A stretch of DNA of 64,000 bases from contig NC_084811.1 in assembly GCF_963583255.1 (NCBI RefSeq), forward strand, positions 16,386,088 through 16,450,087, written 5' to 3'. Positions 35,002 through 46,961 of the stretch are shown here, piece after piece. How positions within the stretch are numbered: the first letter of the stretch is position 1; each line of letters opens with the position of its first letter. The notes under the pieces were generated by a model. The model did no database searches, was not told the origin of the DNA, and was given only the letters and a program-made list of their open reading frames with translations. Both the position numbers and the translations under genes were made by a program. This DNA comes from Pyrus communis (Eukaryota > Streptophyta > Magnoliopsida > Rosales > Rosaceae).

Positions 35002-36443
35002 CTAGGAAGTTGGCCTTGCTCACGAAACTTCCCTACAAAATCTGCAATTTGCCCAATTTGTCTCTCCAATTGCTCCACCCTCTTATCTTGGTTTTGCATG
35101 GCTTTGGCTTGATTTTCTTGCCCCTGAGACAAATTCGTTAGTAACTTAAGAAGTGTATCATTATCTAAAGTGTTACCTGAACTTGTTTGGGCAGACTGTG
35201 GAGGTGCTTGTGTGGGTGCGAATGGCTTGGTGAAGAAGCCCGGGGGTTGTTGCCTAAAGCCTCCTTGTTGTTGTGGTTGTTGGGGCTCCCTCCATTTGAA
35301 GTTTGGGTGGTCTCTCCAACCGGGATTGTAGGTATTGGAATACGGATCGTTCCTTGGTTGGTTTTGACCTTGAAACCCAATTGCGTTGGCGCTTTCCCAT
35401 CCACCATTTTCTATGAGTTGTGGGCACTTCTCAGAAGCATGTCCTTGGATCGAACACACCCCGCATACCACTGGTCCTTGCATCCTCATTCCTTCGGCCA
35501 TCTGAGACACAATGGAAGTAAGATTAGCTAACTGTGAATGAATATCGGGGGTGGAACTTACCTCATGCACTTGCTGCCGTGTAGGTCTTCTTTGGCCTAC
35601 TCCCTCGTATTGTTGAGCGTTCAACGCTCAGTTAGCAATCAACACCTTGGCATCCATGGGCGTCTTGTCCACCAATGCTCCACCCGCTGAGGCATCTAGC
35701 ATTTGACGTTCGATAGGTAGGAGCCCCTCGTAGAAGTATTGTAGAAGCAACTCCTCCTTCATCTGGTGCTGTGGACACGAAGCAACAAGAGATTTAAAAC
35801 GTTCATAATACGTAGGAAATGACTCACCTTCTTCTTGTTGAATCCCACTTATCCTTTTACGCAAAAGGATGATTCGAGAAGTTGGGAAAAACTTCTCCAG
35901 AAAAGCCCTCTTCATGCTCTCCCATGATGTGACGGTTCCGGGAGCTAAGTCGTACAACCAATCCTTGGCTTTGTCCATCAAAGAAAATGGGAAAGCCTTC
36001 ATCTTCAATATGCTTCCGTCGACGTTGACGGGAGTCATGCTTGAACACACCACCTCAAATTCCTTCAAGTGCTTGTTCGGATCCTCCATAGACAACCCAT
36101 GGTACTTCGGAATATGGTGGAGCAAACTGGACTTCAACTCGAACTTGTCGGTCTTCCCTTCGGCAGATGGGAGATATTGGATACACAAAGGTGCTGCATT
36201 ATCCAATCCCGAGGCCGAAAGCTCCTTGAGTGTCCGGGTATCCACGGCCATGACTTGTGGTTCTTCAAATACCCTTGCCGTGGGTTCCTTAAATGCACCT
36301 GTCGTAGCCTCTTCTTCTTCAAGGTCAGATTCCGGACGTTGTGGACTTGGTTCGTGTGGCTTCCTCTTCCGTCTCAAAGTCCTCTCAAAATCGCTGTCAA
36401 AATCCGAGATATGCTCACGAATCGGTTGAGAACTCCGAGTCAT
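35002..36443 (-). pseudogene. gag of B, N-terminal part
   Basis: On the minus strand it starts with ATG at 36443 ([16 protein letters not shown]), then the capsid region ([33 protein letters not shown]), the CCHC knuckle (CGVC...GHASEKC) and a Pro/Gln-rich stretch, up to QGQLPS, where A is inserted. A TGA near 35626 replaces an Arg codon ([16 protein letters not shown]), so the frame is broken once before the insertion. It resumes at 21385. Confidence 0.88.
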
Positions 36444-36544
36444 GCACTAGTACCTAAAACAAGGAAAACAAAACAAGGACAGAATTCTTAACAAAAACTA
36501 AATTAAACAGAAAGTAACAATCCAAGGGATTAGCAAAGTTGCTA

Positions 36545-36563
36545 ATCCCCGGCAACGGCGCCA
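36545..36563 (-). other. Primer binding site of B (tRNA-Asp)
   Basis: The plus strand reads ATCCCCGGCAACGGCGCCA, identical to the tRNA-Asp 3' end; the element strand is its complement, 19 nt perfect. It lies 5 bp from the LTR. Confidence 0.9.
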
Positions 36564-36568
36564 AAATT

Positions 36569-38851
36569 TGATGTGTAACTTATGTTGACACACAAATTAA
36601 ACCCTATTTGTGACAATTGTAGTAATGAAGTAAGTAGGGATCGTTCTAACCGGGGATTAACTAGGGGTGCTAATCTAATTTGAATTGACTCAAAAACACA
36701 AAAACTAAAATTTAATTTGGTCGAATTTGAAAGTGTTTATGACTCCAAATGCTTAAAAACACAAAATAAAACAAATACGAATGACTACGACTCAACAAAA
36801 TATGGGGGGATTGTGGTTGGACGAATTTAAACTAAATGGGCAGATTGTAAAGAAAATAGATTCTAAGACAAAATTTGGATGAATCAATGGATGATGGGAT
36901 AGCTAAGGGGTTCTTCTCCACACATGAAATATATGCAACGTAAATCAATTTCCAATTATCAATCCAATAAGTTGTGAACCTCGACACTCCAAGTTAATTA
37001 GGTCCGCTTAAATTAACCTTCAGATTTCCCTAGAATCATTGAATTGGATGAATATGCATCGCAAGCAAATTATTCCTAACAAATTCTCTATATGAACAGC
37101 ATGATAAAGATATAAGTTAGAATCATTACGTTCTTTGGAAATCATAAGCATCGACAAGGCATTTGTAACTATGAAAAGCATGATACGCTTGCCAGGAATA
37201 TACTTAACATGATCGTGACTAGCAACCTTCACTACTTGTGAATATAAATTCATAACGATTAGGTGAAACAAACTTATATCCTAGCATCAAATTCAAGCAT
37301 GCAAATTAAGCGTGCACTCTCAATCAACATACAAGAATAAGTTTTAAATCAAACGGTTAAGCAAATTGTATTCAAAACTTATGCAACGATAATTGGAAGT
37401 AATCAACTTATTTCACATATATAATCATGGTTTCGAATCACCCCCTAGCTAACTAGGGGGATTTAGCCTCTCATGTTCACAAAAAGAGAATTACAAATGA
37501 ATTTAAACATAAAGCACAAAGGATTGATTACACCTAGAACGCCCAACGAATCCACGTGAATTGGTGCGCGTCGAAGCTCCTCTTTCCTCTTCTCCTTGAT
37601 GCGGCAGATTGGGTTTTGGATGATTTTGGGTGAATTTCTGGGTTATAGATAGGTTTAGGGTTGTTTGGTAGTGCGGCAAGGTGGTGGAGTGATGGAGGAA
37701 GGGTTGTATGGTGGCTGGAAGTGTGGGGATGGCTGTGGCAAGGTTGGATTGTATGTGTAAGATCGCTGGAATGGAAGGGAGATGTCACGGCTTGGGAATT
37801 AGGGAAGAATGGTTGCGGCTGTGGTGGACAAAAGGTGAATTAGGGTACAGTTTTTAAGAGAATAAAAAAATGGGATAAAAAATGATGGAATGCACGCAAA
37901 GGGAATAAAATAAATGGGATGGTGGCTGCCTAAAATTAGGGTGAATGATAGAATGATTAGTGAGTGGAGTTGCGGCTTAGGAATTAAATATTTGATGAAT
38001 GGGAGACACGGCTTATAGTGAATGGGGTGTAAAGGTGGCTGCGGATGGTTTTGTGAATGAATGGATTAAATGGATGGCTACGGATTAAGGGAATTAGGGT
38101 GATGGAATAGATTGGCTGGTTACGGTTTAGAGAGGAATATGTGTGAAAGGGGGCTGAATGGGGGTGCACGGATGATGGAAAAGATGAATGATGGTGGCTG
38201 CGGCTTATGGGAAGGAATGGGAGAGAATGGCAGATTTAATTAGGGTGTGACGGCTGGTGAATAGAATAGGCTCTAGGGTTAAAAACAAGATACGGCTGAG
38301 ATTGGTTTTGGATGAATCAAATGCTATGGATTCAAGGGAGAGGGACGGCTGCATGAATTAGGTTATTAGGGTTTAGGGTTAGAGTTTAATGCATGAAATG
38401 GGCCTAAAATGCCCCCCTTGCACGGCAAGGGAAGAGAATTGGGCTAAAGCCCACGGCAAGGGCTGGAATTTGGGCTAGGGCCTTCGTTTTGTATCCTAAA
38501 GCGCCTACAAGGACTTCAAAGTGGCTAGAAAATATGGACGTTTAAGATTAGGAAAGGTTACCAAAACGGGAAACTTTGGGTTAACTTTCCTAAAATAGGA
38601 AACCTTGTTTGAGTAGGATTCCTCGTTTTGGTAAGAATTCATCGTTGGAGTAGGAATTTGTCGTTTCTTCACGTCTTCAACTCATTCATTCCTCTTTTGC
38701 TCCAAAAGGCTCCAATTTGCATCTTCTTGCACACTTTGGCCTTATAATCTGAAAATACACAAAAGTGGCCTTAAACACTAAAATAACTAAATAAACACAA
38801 CATAAATGCACGAGAACAAGCTAATTAAGTTGCATGAATATGCTCCTATCA
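36569..38851 (-). repeat. 5' LTR of B
   Basis: 2283 bp; on the minus strand TGATAGGAGC...ACACATCA. By eye it differs from B's 3' LTR at about a dozen sites. The U5 motif pairs with the primer site (plus-strand CCGGGGATTA at 36650-36659 against TAATCCCCGG at 36543-36552). LTR N at the window end is the same family. Confidence 0.9.
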
Positions 38852-39762
38852 CATACAATAAGATGAAGTTGTTTAGTTAAACCAAAGCCAAAAAGCCTAA
38901 CCCGTTTGCATATGTATTGTAGGATTAACCCTTTTGAGCCTTTTCAAGCGTATTTTCTTTGTTAACCCCATTATCCTTACCTAGCCTAGATTAGGACTTT
39001 CCATACCCTTTGTTCTTAAAGGATAGTGAAGCATGACTTAGAATGAATTCCTTTTGAGCAACTTATTGCAGAAAACAAGTGCGGGCGAAGGTAATAAGGC
39101 ACGGCAAAGAAAGAAAATAAAGAAAAAACAATTTCGTGGAAAAATAAAAAGAAAAGAGAAAAGTTGTAAAAAGAGTTGAAAAATAAGTGAGAATGATCTC
39201 ACAAGTATTGGTTGTTGAAGAAAGGGTCCAAAAGTTTGAATTTGACCCTAAATGTTGCATGAATCTTCCCTTGTGTTTAAAAGTTAATTTCTGCCATCAA
39301 AAGTGAGTTCAAGTGTCAATTTCATTACTTTGCTTCCTATTGCTTTAAGAACCTTTGTTTATCCTTTACCTTTCTTTGTTAGCCAATACCCTTAGCCCTG
39401 TTACAACCCTCAACTGCTATCTTGATGTTATGTGTTCAATATGTGGAGTTTGAATTTGGTATGAGCATATGGAATCACTGGTTCTCGTTAAGTAGTAGCA
39501 TTCAAGTCATGAGATCATATACATGTCATTGTCGTAAATCTAGAAAATGCTTTCTTTGTTATAGCATATGGGAGTATTAGTCTTCATGTTTGAATCAATC
39601 TTCTCACATATACCTAGTGTAGGGTGTGCAATTAGAAAATTTGTGTGAAAATAAAGAGCATTCTAGTGAGGAATTGAGGGAATTCTCTAAGGCATGTTAC
39701 TTCATTCAAAACGTTGTTTTAATTGATTAAATGTGATCTAGAAAGTGGTAACTATGGTTAAG
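38852..39762 (+). mobile_element. 3' non-coding region of D, second part
   Basis: It begins with the right copy of the 104-bp duplication (38852-38955) and then continues D's 3' region, collinear with L (about 60470-61370). A-rich sequence lies at about 39100-39185. It ends at TTAAG (39758-39762), the left target duplication of C. No gene seen. Confidence 0.75.
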
Positions 39763-41650
39763 TGATGCGTGATTTATACGCACACAAATTAAACCCTCTT
39801 TTTGACAATTGTAGTATAAGTATAAGTAGGGATCGTTCTGGACCGGGGATTAGGAGGGATTGCAAATCTCTTGGAAACTGACTCAAAAACGTAAAAACAC
39901 AAACTAAAACACTATACTAAACTCGAAGAATTCAAAACTAAAAATAAGAAAGATTAAGACTAAGACTTAAACGAAATATGGGGGGATTGATTTTGGACGA
40001 ATTTAAACTAAAATGGATAGATTGTAAAGAAAACAAATTGTAAATATGAAATTGACGGAAATGAATGGATGGTATGGCTAGCTAAGGGGTTCATCTCCAT
40101 ACATGTTACACTTGCATAATAAAATGATTTCTAATTGTATTTCAATAAACCATGAATTCTCAACACCCCGGGTTAATTAGGTCCGCTTAAATTAACCGTC
40201 AAGTTTTCCTTAAGTTAATGAATTGGATGATTGCATACGACAACCCAAAGCATTCCTCACAAGTTCCCTACATGAATTGCATAATAGAGATACAAGCAAG
40301 AATCATTAAGCATCATGAAAACTATAAGTGTTGACGAGGCATTCGTTACTATGATTGCATGAAACTTATGCCAAGAATTTGTTTAACGCGATTGTTTATA
40401 AGCAACCTCCACTACTTGTGAATATAAGTTCATAACTATTACGTGAAACTCACTTATATTCTAGCGTCAAATTCATGCATGAAAATTAAGCGTTCATTCT
40501 TAATAAACATACATAAATAGGTTATCAATCAAACAGTTAAACAAATTGAATTCACAATTTATGAAACGTAATTAAAAGTAATCAAATCATATTACAAACA
40601 TAAACATAATTTCGAATCACCCCCAAGCTAAAGGGGGGTTTAGTTCCTCATACAAAACAAAGAGAATTGAAATTAAACATTGAAATCAAAGAAACGCCTA
40701 AACATTCCAACAACTCAAACTTGAATTGTATGAACGTTTAGGCCCTCTTCTCTTCCTCTTTATTGTAGCATAAGGTCTAGGGATAATTGGTTTGGGGGAT
40801 GGAAGTGTGGAATGGAAAAATGGTGTTTGGATTATAAGGGGAGAGATGGGAAGCTCACGGCTAGGGAAGGGAGAATGTGTTTGTAATGTGTTGTGTATGA
40901 AAATGAGATGTCCATGAATGAATGAATGCAAGGGTATTTATAGGAGTAGTGGTGGGAACATATGGCTATGTCATTTGTAGGTGAAGTAGGTGGATGTTGT
41001 AGGTGAAGTAGGTGGATGTTGTAGGTGAAGTAGGTGGATGTTGTAGGTGAAGTGGATGTTGTAGGTGAAGTAGGTGGATGTTGTAGGTGAAGTGGGTGGA
41101 TGTTGTAGGTGAAGTAGGTGGATGTTGTAGGTGAAGTGGATGTTGTAGGTGAAGTAGGTGGATGTTATGTTAAGTGATAAGTGATAAGTGATATGATATG
41201 TGGTTATGATATGATAAGTGGTTAAGTGGTGATGATAAGTGATAAGTGATTAAGTGATATGATATGTGGTGATGATAAGTGATGAGTGCATGTGGGTTAA
41301 CTAATGAAGGAAATGCATGTGCAATGACAATGTGTTAGAATGGATGTGTGTTATGCATGGCATGATTGGGATTAGGAAAGGTTTAAATGTCCTAAAACTA
41401 AAGAGAACAAGGTTCCAACACTTTGGCTCCAATTAGGTCTTCAATTTCGTCCAACACTTTGGCTTCAAGCATAAGCTATCGTCCTTAGCCCAAAAGTGCT
41501 CCAAAAGTCTCCAAAATGCATCTTTTTGCTCCTTTAGCCCTTTGGACCTACAAACACACGAAAATAGCTTAAAGTACTAAAATAACTAAAGAAACATAAC
41601 GTAAATGTACGAGAACAAGCCATTTAAGTCGCATAAATATGCTCCTATCA
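39763..41650 (-). repeat. 3' LTR of C
   Basis: On the minus strand TGATAGGAGC...TCACGCATCA; 1888 bp. TATA box complement at 40935-40942; U3 minisatellite at about 40978-41165, followed by ATAAGTG-type simple repeats. The one difference I noticed from the 5' LTR is AGGTCCGC/AGGTCTGC near 40182. Confidence 0.93.
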
Positions 41651-41690
41651 AATACCCCCACACTTAGCTTTTGCTAGTCCTCGAGCAAAA
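41651..41690 (-). other. 3' polypurine tract and hairpin of C
   Basis: The plus strand reads AATACCCCCACACTTAG and then the TTTTGCT/AGCAAAA hairpin, as in A. Confidence 0.75.
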
Positions 41691-42413
41691 CAGAAAAACA
41701 AAACAAAAAGAACAAAACACAACCTACACCTTCCAACAATCGTATCAGGGACTTCCAATGCACATGACAAGTTAAAAATCATTATTCTCACAGATTTGAG
41801 CCATCTTTACACTTAAGTACATTCTTAATCATAGTCACCACATACTAGTTCACAATTAAGCAATTAAAACACATTTCAAATGTAGTAACATGCCTTTAGA
41901 GAATTCCCTCAATTTCTTACTAGATGTACTCTCGTTTTTCACACAGATTTTCTGACTACACACCTACACTAGGTATATGTGAGAAGATTGATGTAAACAT
42001 GTAGACGAACACTCACATATGTTATAATAAGGAAAGCATTTTCTGGAGTTAATAAGCATGTTTAGATATGATCTCATGAATGGAATGCTACTACTTAGAC
42101 GCGAGAACCAGTGACACCATAAGCTCATACCAAGTTCAAACTCCACAATTGAAATACATAACACTCAATATAGAAGTCAAAGGGTAGTAACGGGGCTAGG
42201 GTATTGGCTAACAATGAAAGGTGAAGGATAAACAAACATTCTTAAAGCAATAGTGAGCAAAGTATTGAATTAGACACTTAGAATTCCCTTAAGAACGCAG
42301 AAGTCAACTTTGAACACCCAAGGGAAAATCACACAAAACATAGGGCCATATTCAACTTTTTGGACCCTTTCTTCAACCATCAACGCTCGTGAGTTCATTC
42401 TTACTTATTTTCA

Positions 42414-42450
<37 letters not shown>

Positions 42451-43364
42451 CTTTTCTTCTTTTTCTTTTGAATCTCAAAACATACATATAAACGTAAGAA
42501 CAAACTTTTACTCCCCCACACTCATTTTCTTGCATAATGTAACTCAAAAGGAATTCATTTAAGTCATGCTCGCTAAACTTTAAGAACAAGGGTATAGGAA
42601 AGTCCTACTCTAAGCTAGGTAAGGGGTGATGTGGGTAAACAAGGAATAAAGGCAAAACGAGGCTCAACGGGGTTAAAACTTACAACATATACGAAGTATG
42701 GGAAGTAAGGCTATTTGGCTATGGTGGTGGTCACTACACAACTTCTTCTTGAATATGTGTTATGCAAATCAATAACATGCTTTGAATGAAATGGGCATGA
42801 GTTCTAGCATTTGGAACTATATGATGAAACGCCTTCTAAGTAGTAACCAAGCAAAGAATAATGAGATCATGCAACGACTTTAGAAAACAAGAAATCACAG
42901 ATTATACTCTCCAAAGAACGTTATAGGCTCAAGTCTCTCAGGGTTGTAGCGTTTGTTTGAGTTCCTTCCTTCAAGCATGTTACAAAAACGAATTTTTTTT
43001 CTTTTATGATTGCATGTGAAGTCATACATTATAACCATAACCAAGCATATACCAAGAGTAAATCAAACTTTTCTCTATGTTTATAACTCTTTCTAACCGT
43101 CATGCAATTATAAACCAAATCCTTATCATTGTGTTGGAAGGTACCCTAAGACACAAACACACAAAAACGACTCAAAACACTCTTTTTAGGGTTTTTAAAA
43201 CAAGTTTTTCAAATTTTTATGTGATTTTCGGAGTTATAAAACAAAACACACTAAAACACTCTAAAACAACTTAAAAACACCTTAAAACAGCAAGGAACAA
43301 CATTTGAAGTTATGGGTGATAAAATCCCACGAATTTGCATTAAATAAACTTAGTTACCCCCCCA
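41691..43364 (-). mobile_element. 3' non-coding region of C
   Basis: Collinear with the same region of A and B. It contains an element-sense A run (T at 42417-42450). I see no gene. The internal purine tract follows at 43365-43380. Confidence 0.65.
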
Positions 43365-44239
43365 CACTTAAATCAAACATTGTCCTCAATGTTTTAAGCA
43401 TATGGTTCACACAAAACATAAGTAAACACACAAAAAACATTTAAACATACTAAACATGGCAGAATGTAATTAACAAAGAGAAGAGTTTAGGGACGCAAAT
43501 CTGGTTATGGAGTGTAAATTCCCTCTTCTCCTTGGTGATTGCATTGAGGCTTTGATCTTTGTGATTCAACAGGCTTACTCTTGAACTGGTTTCCGCCCAT
43601 CATTGATTTTCCTTTGTGCTACTCTTGAACTGGGCAGCAGGATTCCTTTTAGGGTCTCCCCCGAAGGTCTGAGCTTCCTCCTGTTATCTGTTTCTTTGTT
43701 CAATCTTTGCAGGAGTGGTCCCTTCTCTGGAAGTGTATCAACCGTTGAAGATGACTACTCGAGAGCAACGCTAGGTAAGCAATCAGGAATAGATTCCGGG
43801 CAGTTGGCTCCAGATCGGTAGACTGACTCCAAGTGCCGGCTGATTGCTTCTTTTACTTTGCCATGCAAGTAAGAACAAGGACAAAGAAAAAGACAGGGAA
43901 AGAGCATGATATGAGATATTTTTGCTTTTGACCTTGATGATATGAGATACCTTTGCTTTGAAGAAACGGTGAATGAATCAGCACATGCTTCAATCCGCCG
44001 TTTCCTCCTGGGTCATATGTACTCCAGGCATCTGGTATCATCTTTGGGGAAGAAGAAAGAATTGAGTATTTCGAAAGGCTTTGCTGGGAGTGCGCCCTCA
44101 GAGGTGAGGGAGAGTTGGGCATTTTCTTCAGGTTTGCCCTGCCATAAAAGACGAAGGTCGACATATATAGAGATAATATCAAGTGGTGGTACTTTTTACC
44201 CTTGTCGACAAACGTTTTGATCCCGCAAATCCGGCTTTT

Positions 44240-44602
44240 TGAAATAGTGGCGCCTCTTCGATCTTTGAATACGCCTCTTTAATTTCTGAGCAGGTGCCCC
44301 TTCGATTTCTGAACGACGCCCCTTCGCTTTCTGAACGACACGTGGTAGTGCAGATGCGGCTCCTTTTGACAAAGCTGCACACGTCTTCTGAAAAGCAGAG
44401 AAAGCGTCGCCGAACTTTGCGCTTTGTCGGCTAAAGATGTGTAGTTGCGATGATGGCCTCCACGTGTTTTCAGCTTTGTCAGAAATCTTTTGACAAAGTT
44501 GAACGCGTCTTCTGAAAAGCAGAGAACGCGTCGCCTAAATTACGCCGGAAATTCCGGCTTTTCGAATTGGTGGACGCGTCGCCTTGGCTTTTTATAGAGC
44601 TA
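44240..44602 (+). promoter_or_regulatory. Putative promoter of the antisense ORF in C
   Basis: Repeats on TTCGATTTCTGAACGACGCC, two G-boxes CACGTG (44339-44344 and 44461-44466), and the TATA-like TTTTTATAGAG (about 44588-44598), about 118 bp before the ATG. A second TATA-like CATATATAGAG lies near 44161. Confidence 0.5.
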
Positions 44603-44710
44603 TCGATCACCACAACAAACACACTCTGAAGAATTCCCATTCTTGAAAATCGACTCCGGCCCTTTGAGAATTAACTCCATCCACCCCATCTCTTTGAACA
44701 CTTTTGAAAA

Positions 44711-45406
44711 ATGGCAAACCCATCGAACCTTAGCTTAGAATTGAGTCTCAGCAGTGATACGGCCGCGCCGCGTCAAGGTAACGTATGGCGCCCTTCTTTC
44801 TTATCTTCTAACGGTCCTCTTTCAGGTGAAGACTCTGTGATGCAGGACGCCACAACAGCTACAATAGTAGCTAGGAACCTCCTTACTTCAAAAGATAGTA
44901 GGCTGCTGTCAAGACGGTCCGATGAGTTGGCCGTTCAAGAATCCCTCGCACTTAGTGTTCAGTGTGCGAGTTCTGTGTCCAACATGGGCCAACGCCTGCT
45001 TGCCCGCTCCCGTCAGGTGGAATCTTTGATGGCAGAGGTGGAAAGTCTCAAGCAGGAGATCAAACTGCTTAAGTACGAGAATAGAAGTTTGCACGTGCTT
45101 GCCAACAACTATTCGACGGGTATGAAGAGGAAGCTTGATGAGCTACAAGAATCCAATGGTCGGATGCAAAGTGACCGTCAAACTGACCGTCAAAGGCTTG
45201 CGGCTTACTTCCAGAGGCACATTTTTCCGGGCTCATCCAGTGTTTGGCCAAGTATTGAGGCCTCTTCTTTGATGCCTCCCGCTCCGATACCTTCCGCCCC
45301 GATGCCTTCCGCCTCGATGCCTTCTGCTCCGATGCCTTCCGCATCTATGCCTCCTGCTTCTAGAGTTTTGCCCAGTAGTGGGGCTTCAAGTAAACGCCCT
45401 TTGTGA
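44711..45406 (+). CDS. Antisense coiled-coil protein of element C, intact ORF (231 aa)
   Basis: I cannot assign a function. It is a complete ORF antisense to the element, with its own TATA-like box about 118 bp upstream and AATAAA about 58 bp after the stop. Features: residues 1-60 polar with Ser/Leu runs (LSLELSLSS), a middle Ala/Leu-rich part (LALSVQCASSVSNMGQRLL), a coiled coil at about 98-150 (QVESLMAEVESLKQEIKLLK and onward), and a tail of Pro-Met-Pro-Ser-Ala repeats. Compared with A it has an extra SDRQT-type insertion and no early stop. Between Met 43 and the end of the coiled coil I count 15 synonymous and 3 replacement differences from A. No signal peptide or membrane helix seen. It could be a captured host gene or an element accessory protein. 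Confidence 0.6.
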   Translation: MANPSNLSLELSLSSDTAAPRQGNVWRPSFLSSNGPLSGEDSVMQDATTATIVARNLLTSKDSRLLSRRSDELAVQESLALSVQCASSVSNMGQRLLARSRQVESLMAEVESLKQEIKLLKYENRSLHVLANNYSTGMKRKLDELQESNGRMQSDRQTDRQRLAAYFQRHIFPGSSSVWPSIEASSLMPPAPIPSAPMPSASMPSAPMPSASMPPASRVLPSSGASSKRPL

Positions 45407-45420
45407 AGCTCCATCATTCT

Positions 45421-45424
<4 letters not shown>

Positions 45425-45460
<36 letters not shown>
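45425..45460 (-). repeat. A run (element sense) between gag remnant and cassette of C
   Basis: An uninterrupted T run on the plus strand, thus an A run in the element direction, at the point where the gag-like frame ends and the antisense cassette begins. It is followed on the plus strand by ATAAATAAAA. Confidence 0.8.
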
Positions 45461-45464
<4 letters not shown>

Positions 45465-45470
45465 ATAAAA

Positions 45471-46805
45471 TCAAACGGCATGGAATTGGTCCTTGAATGG
45501 AAGGTGATACTTGAAGTGAACCGGCATTGGTTCAAATTCTAAAGTGGGTGCCTGGATCATTAACCACATGTTAGTATAAAAGAAAATTGAAATTCGGGGA
45601 GGCGGCTTACCTGTGTGCTCCAAAATGAACTCCAGAATAAACACCCCTTCGAAAGTTATGACTTGTCCCGTGTCATAAAATCCAACTTCCTTGGGAATTG
45701 TGGTTTCAAATATGTCCTCTTTGATGCCTTCTACATCTTCTCCAGCCACTACCTTCTCTTGAATCATTCTTCTTGGTGTACAAAGTCCTTTGAAGAATTC
45801 AACACCATCTAAAACTTGCTGTGTTGCACCAAGAATTTGAATAGCATTTTGCACCTTTGGGAAGGCTTCCACGATGTCCTTTTTACTCTCTTCTTGGTTG
45901 GGAATCAAAAACCTGCTAGGAAAAGGGACATTGGGTGGAATAACATCAGAATAACATGGAATTGGGACGTCCTTACTGGTGGTGGGTGGTTTAGAGGGCT
46001 TAGGGGGCTGCGGCAAGGGTTGTTCTACCCTTGCCGTGTGCATGTCTTCTTCCTCCTCCTCAATTAGCAGCTCTTCATCCACTTCTAGGCTATGTTTGGA
46101 CATTTTTAGGTCAGCTCCAACCTCCATAGCACTTCCCAAAGTGATAGCATTATGGATTTCAAAATCTTCCTTCGAGTTTTCAATAGTTGAGTTGGAGAGT
46201 TCACTTTGCTCTTGAATTTGTTTCATGAACTCCATAATCTGCCCAAATTGCTCGTCCAATTTACCCAACTCCTTGGCTTGATTTTGTGACCCCTGCGCCA
46301 AAGAGGTTAGTAATTGAAAATTTTTATCATTATCCATGGACATACTTGAACTTGATTAGAATTGTTGTGGGGGAGGTTGTGGTGGCTGCATAGGTGTTGT
46401 ATTGAACTCCTCATATAGTTGCCAATATGCTTCTTGTTGAGCCTCCTTGGCTTGATTTTGTGACCCCTGCGCCAAAGAATTTATTTCATTAAGAATTTGA
46501 TTATAATCTATTGGCGAACTTGAATTTAATTGAGCATATTGCATATGAAGTTGTGGTGGCTGCATAGGTCTTGAATAGAACTCCTCATATGGTTGCCAAT
46601 ATGCTTCACGTTGAACTTGTTGATCTTCCCACCATATAGAGTTTGAATGATCCCTCCAATCTCTTTGTGGACATTGATTGGCTTGAAATCCTTGCCTATA
46701 TGAAGCACCAAATGTAGGGACACTCTGCATTGTGGTCCTTTCGGCATACGGCGACAATTTAGAAGTAAGATTTTCCAATTGAGCTTGAATGCTAGCAAAA
46801 TCCAT
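45471..46805 (-). pseudogene. Remodelled gag-like frame of C without capsid or protease
   Basis: On the minus strand one frame runs from ATG 46805 to 45471 with a single TAA near 46354 (QQF-stop-SSSSM). It begins in what is the middle of Gag in A (LENLTSKLSPYAERTTMQSV), so the capsid domain is missing and the CCHC knuckle is degenerate. A segment (EAYWQ.YEEF..PMQPPQ) is repeated twice. After the stop: LTSLAQGSQNQAKELGKLDE, an acidic stretch, PPNVPFPSRFL, then a diverged linker to LEFEPMPVHFKYHLPF. The protease motif DLGA is absent. A long frame with one stop in a diverged sequence hints at recent loss or readthrough. Confidence 0.7.
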
Positions 46806-46961
46806 ATCTTACTTCTCTAGTACCTAAAATCAAAGAAAGAGAACTAAATCAAATATCAAAAGTAACAACAAACAAAGAAAACAACATTAAGTTAGAAACT
46901 AAAACGAAAACAACTAAACCAAAAAAAAAAGAAAAGAACCAAGGGATTAGCAAAGTTGCTA

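Larger units (their letters stand above)
15842..38851 (-). mobile_element. Element B: non-autonomous Gag-protease element, split by A
   Basis: A minus-strand element inserted in the 3' region of D. In element order: 5' LTR (36569-38851), perfect tRNA-Asp primer site, gag-protease (36443 to 35002, resuming 21385 to about 20200), a short C-terminal pol remnant, internal purine tract (19801-19818), 3' non-coding region, purine tract (18085-18100), 3' LTR (15837-18084, outer end cut). RT, RNase H and integrase are deleted. Element A lies in its gag. About a dozen differences between its LTRs by eye make it older than A or C. Confidence 0.85.
43555..45440 (+). other. Antisense gene-like cassette carried by C
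   Basis: Collinear with 25276-27140 of A, including the exon-like block (43713-43774, AG before and GTAAGC after), the promoter-like region and the ORF. A post-pol segment copy (about 43381-43555) flanks it on the left, as in A; on the right, instead of a second copy, a T run leads into the gag remnant. Confidence 0.65.
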
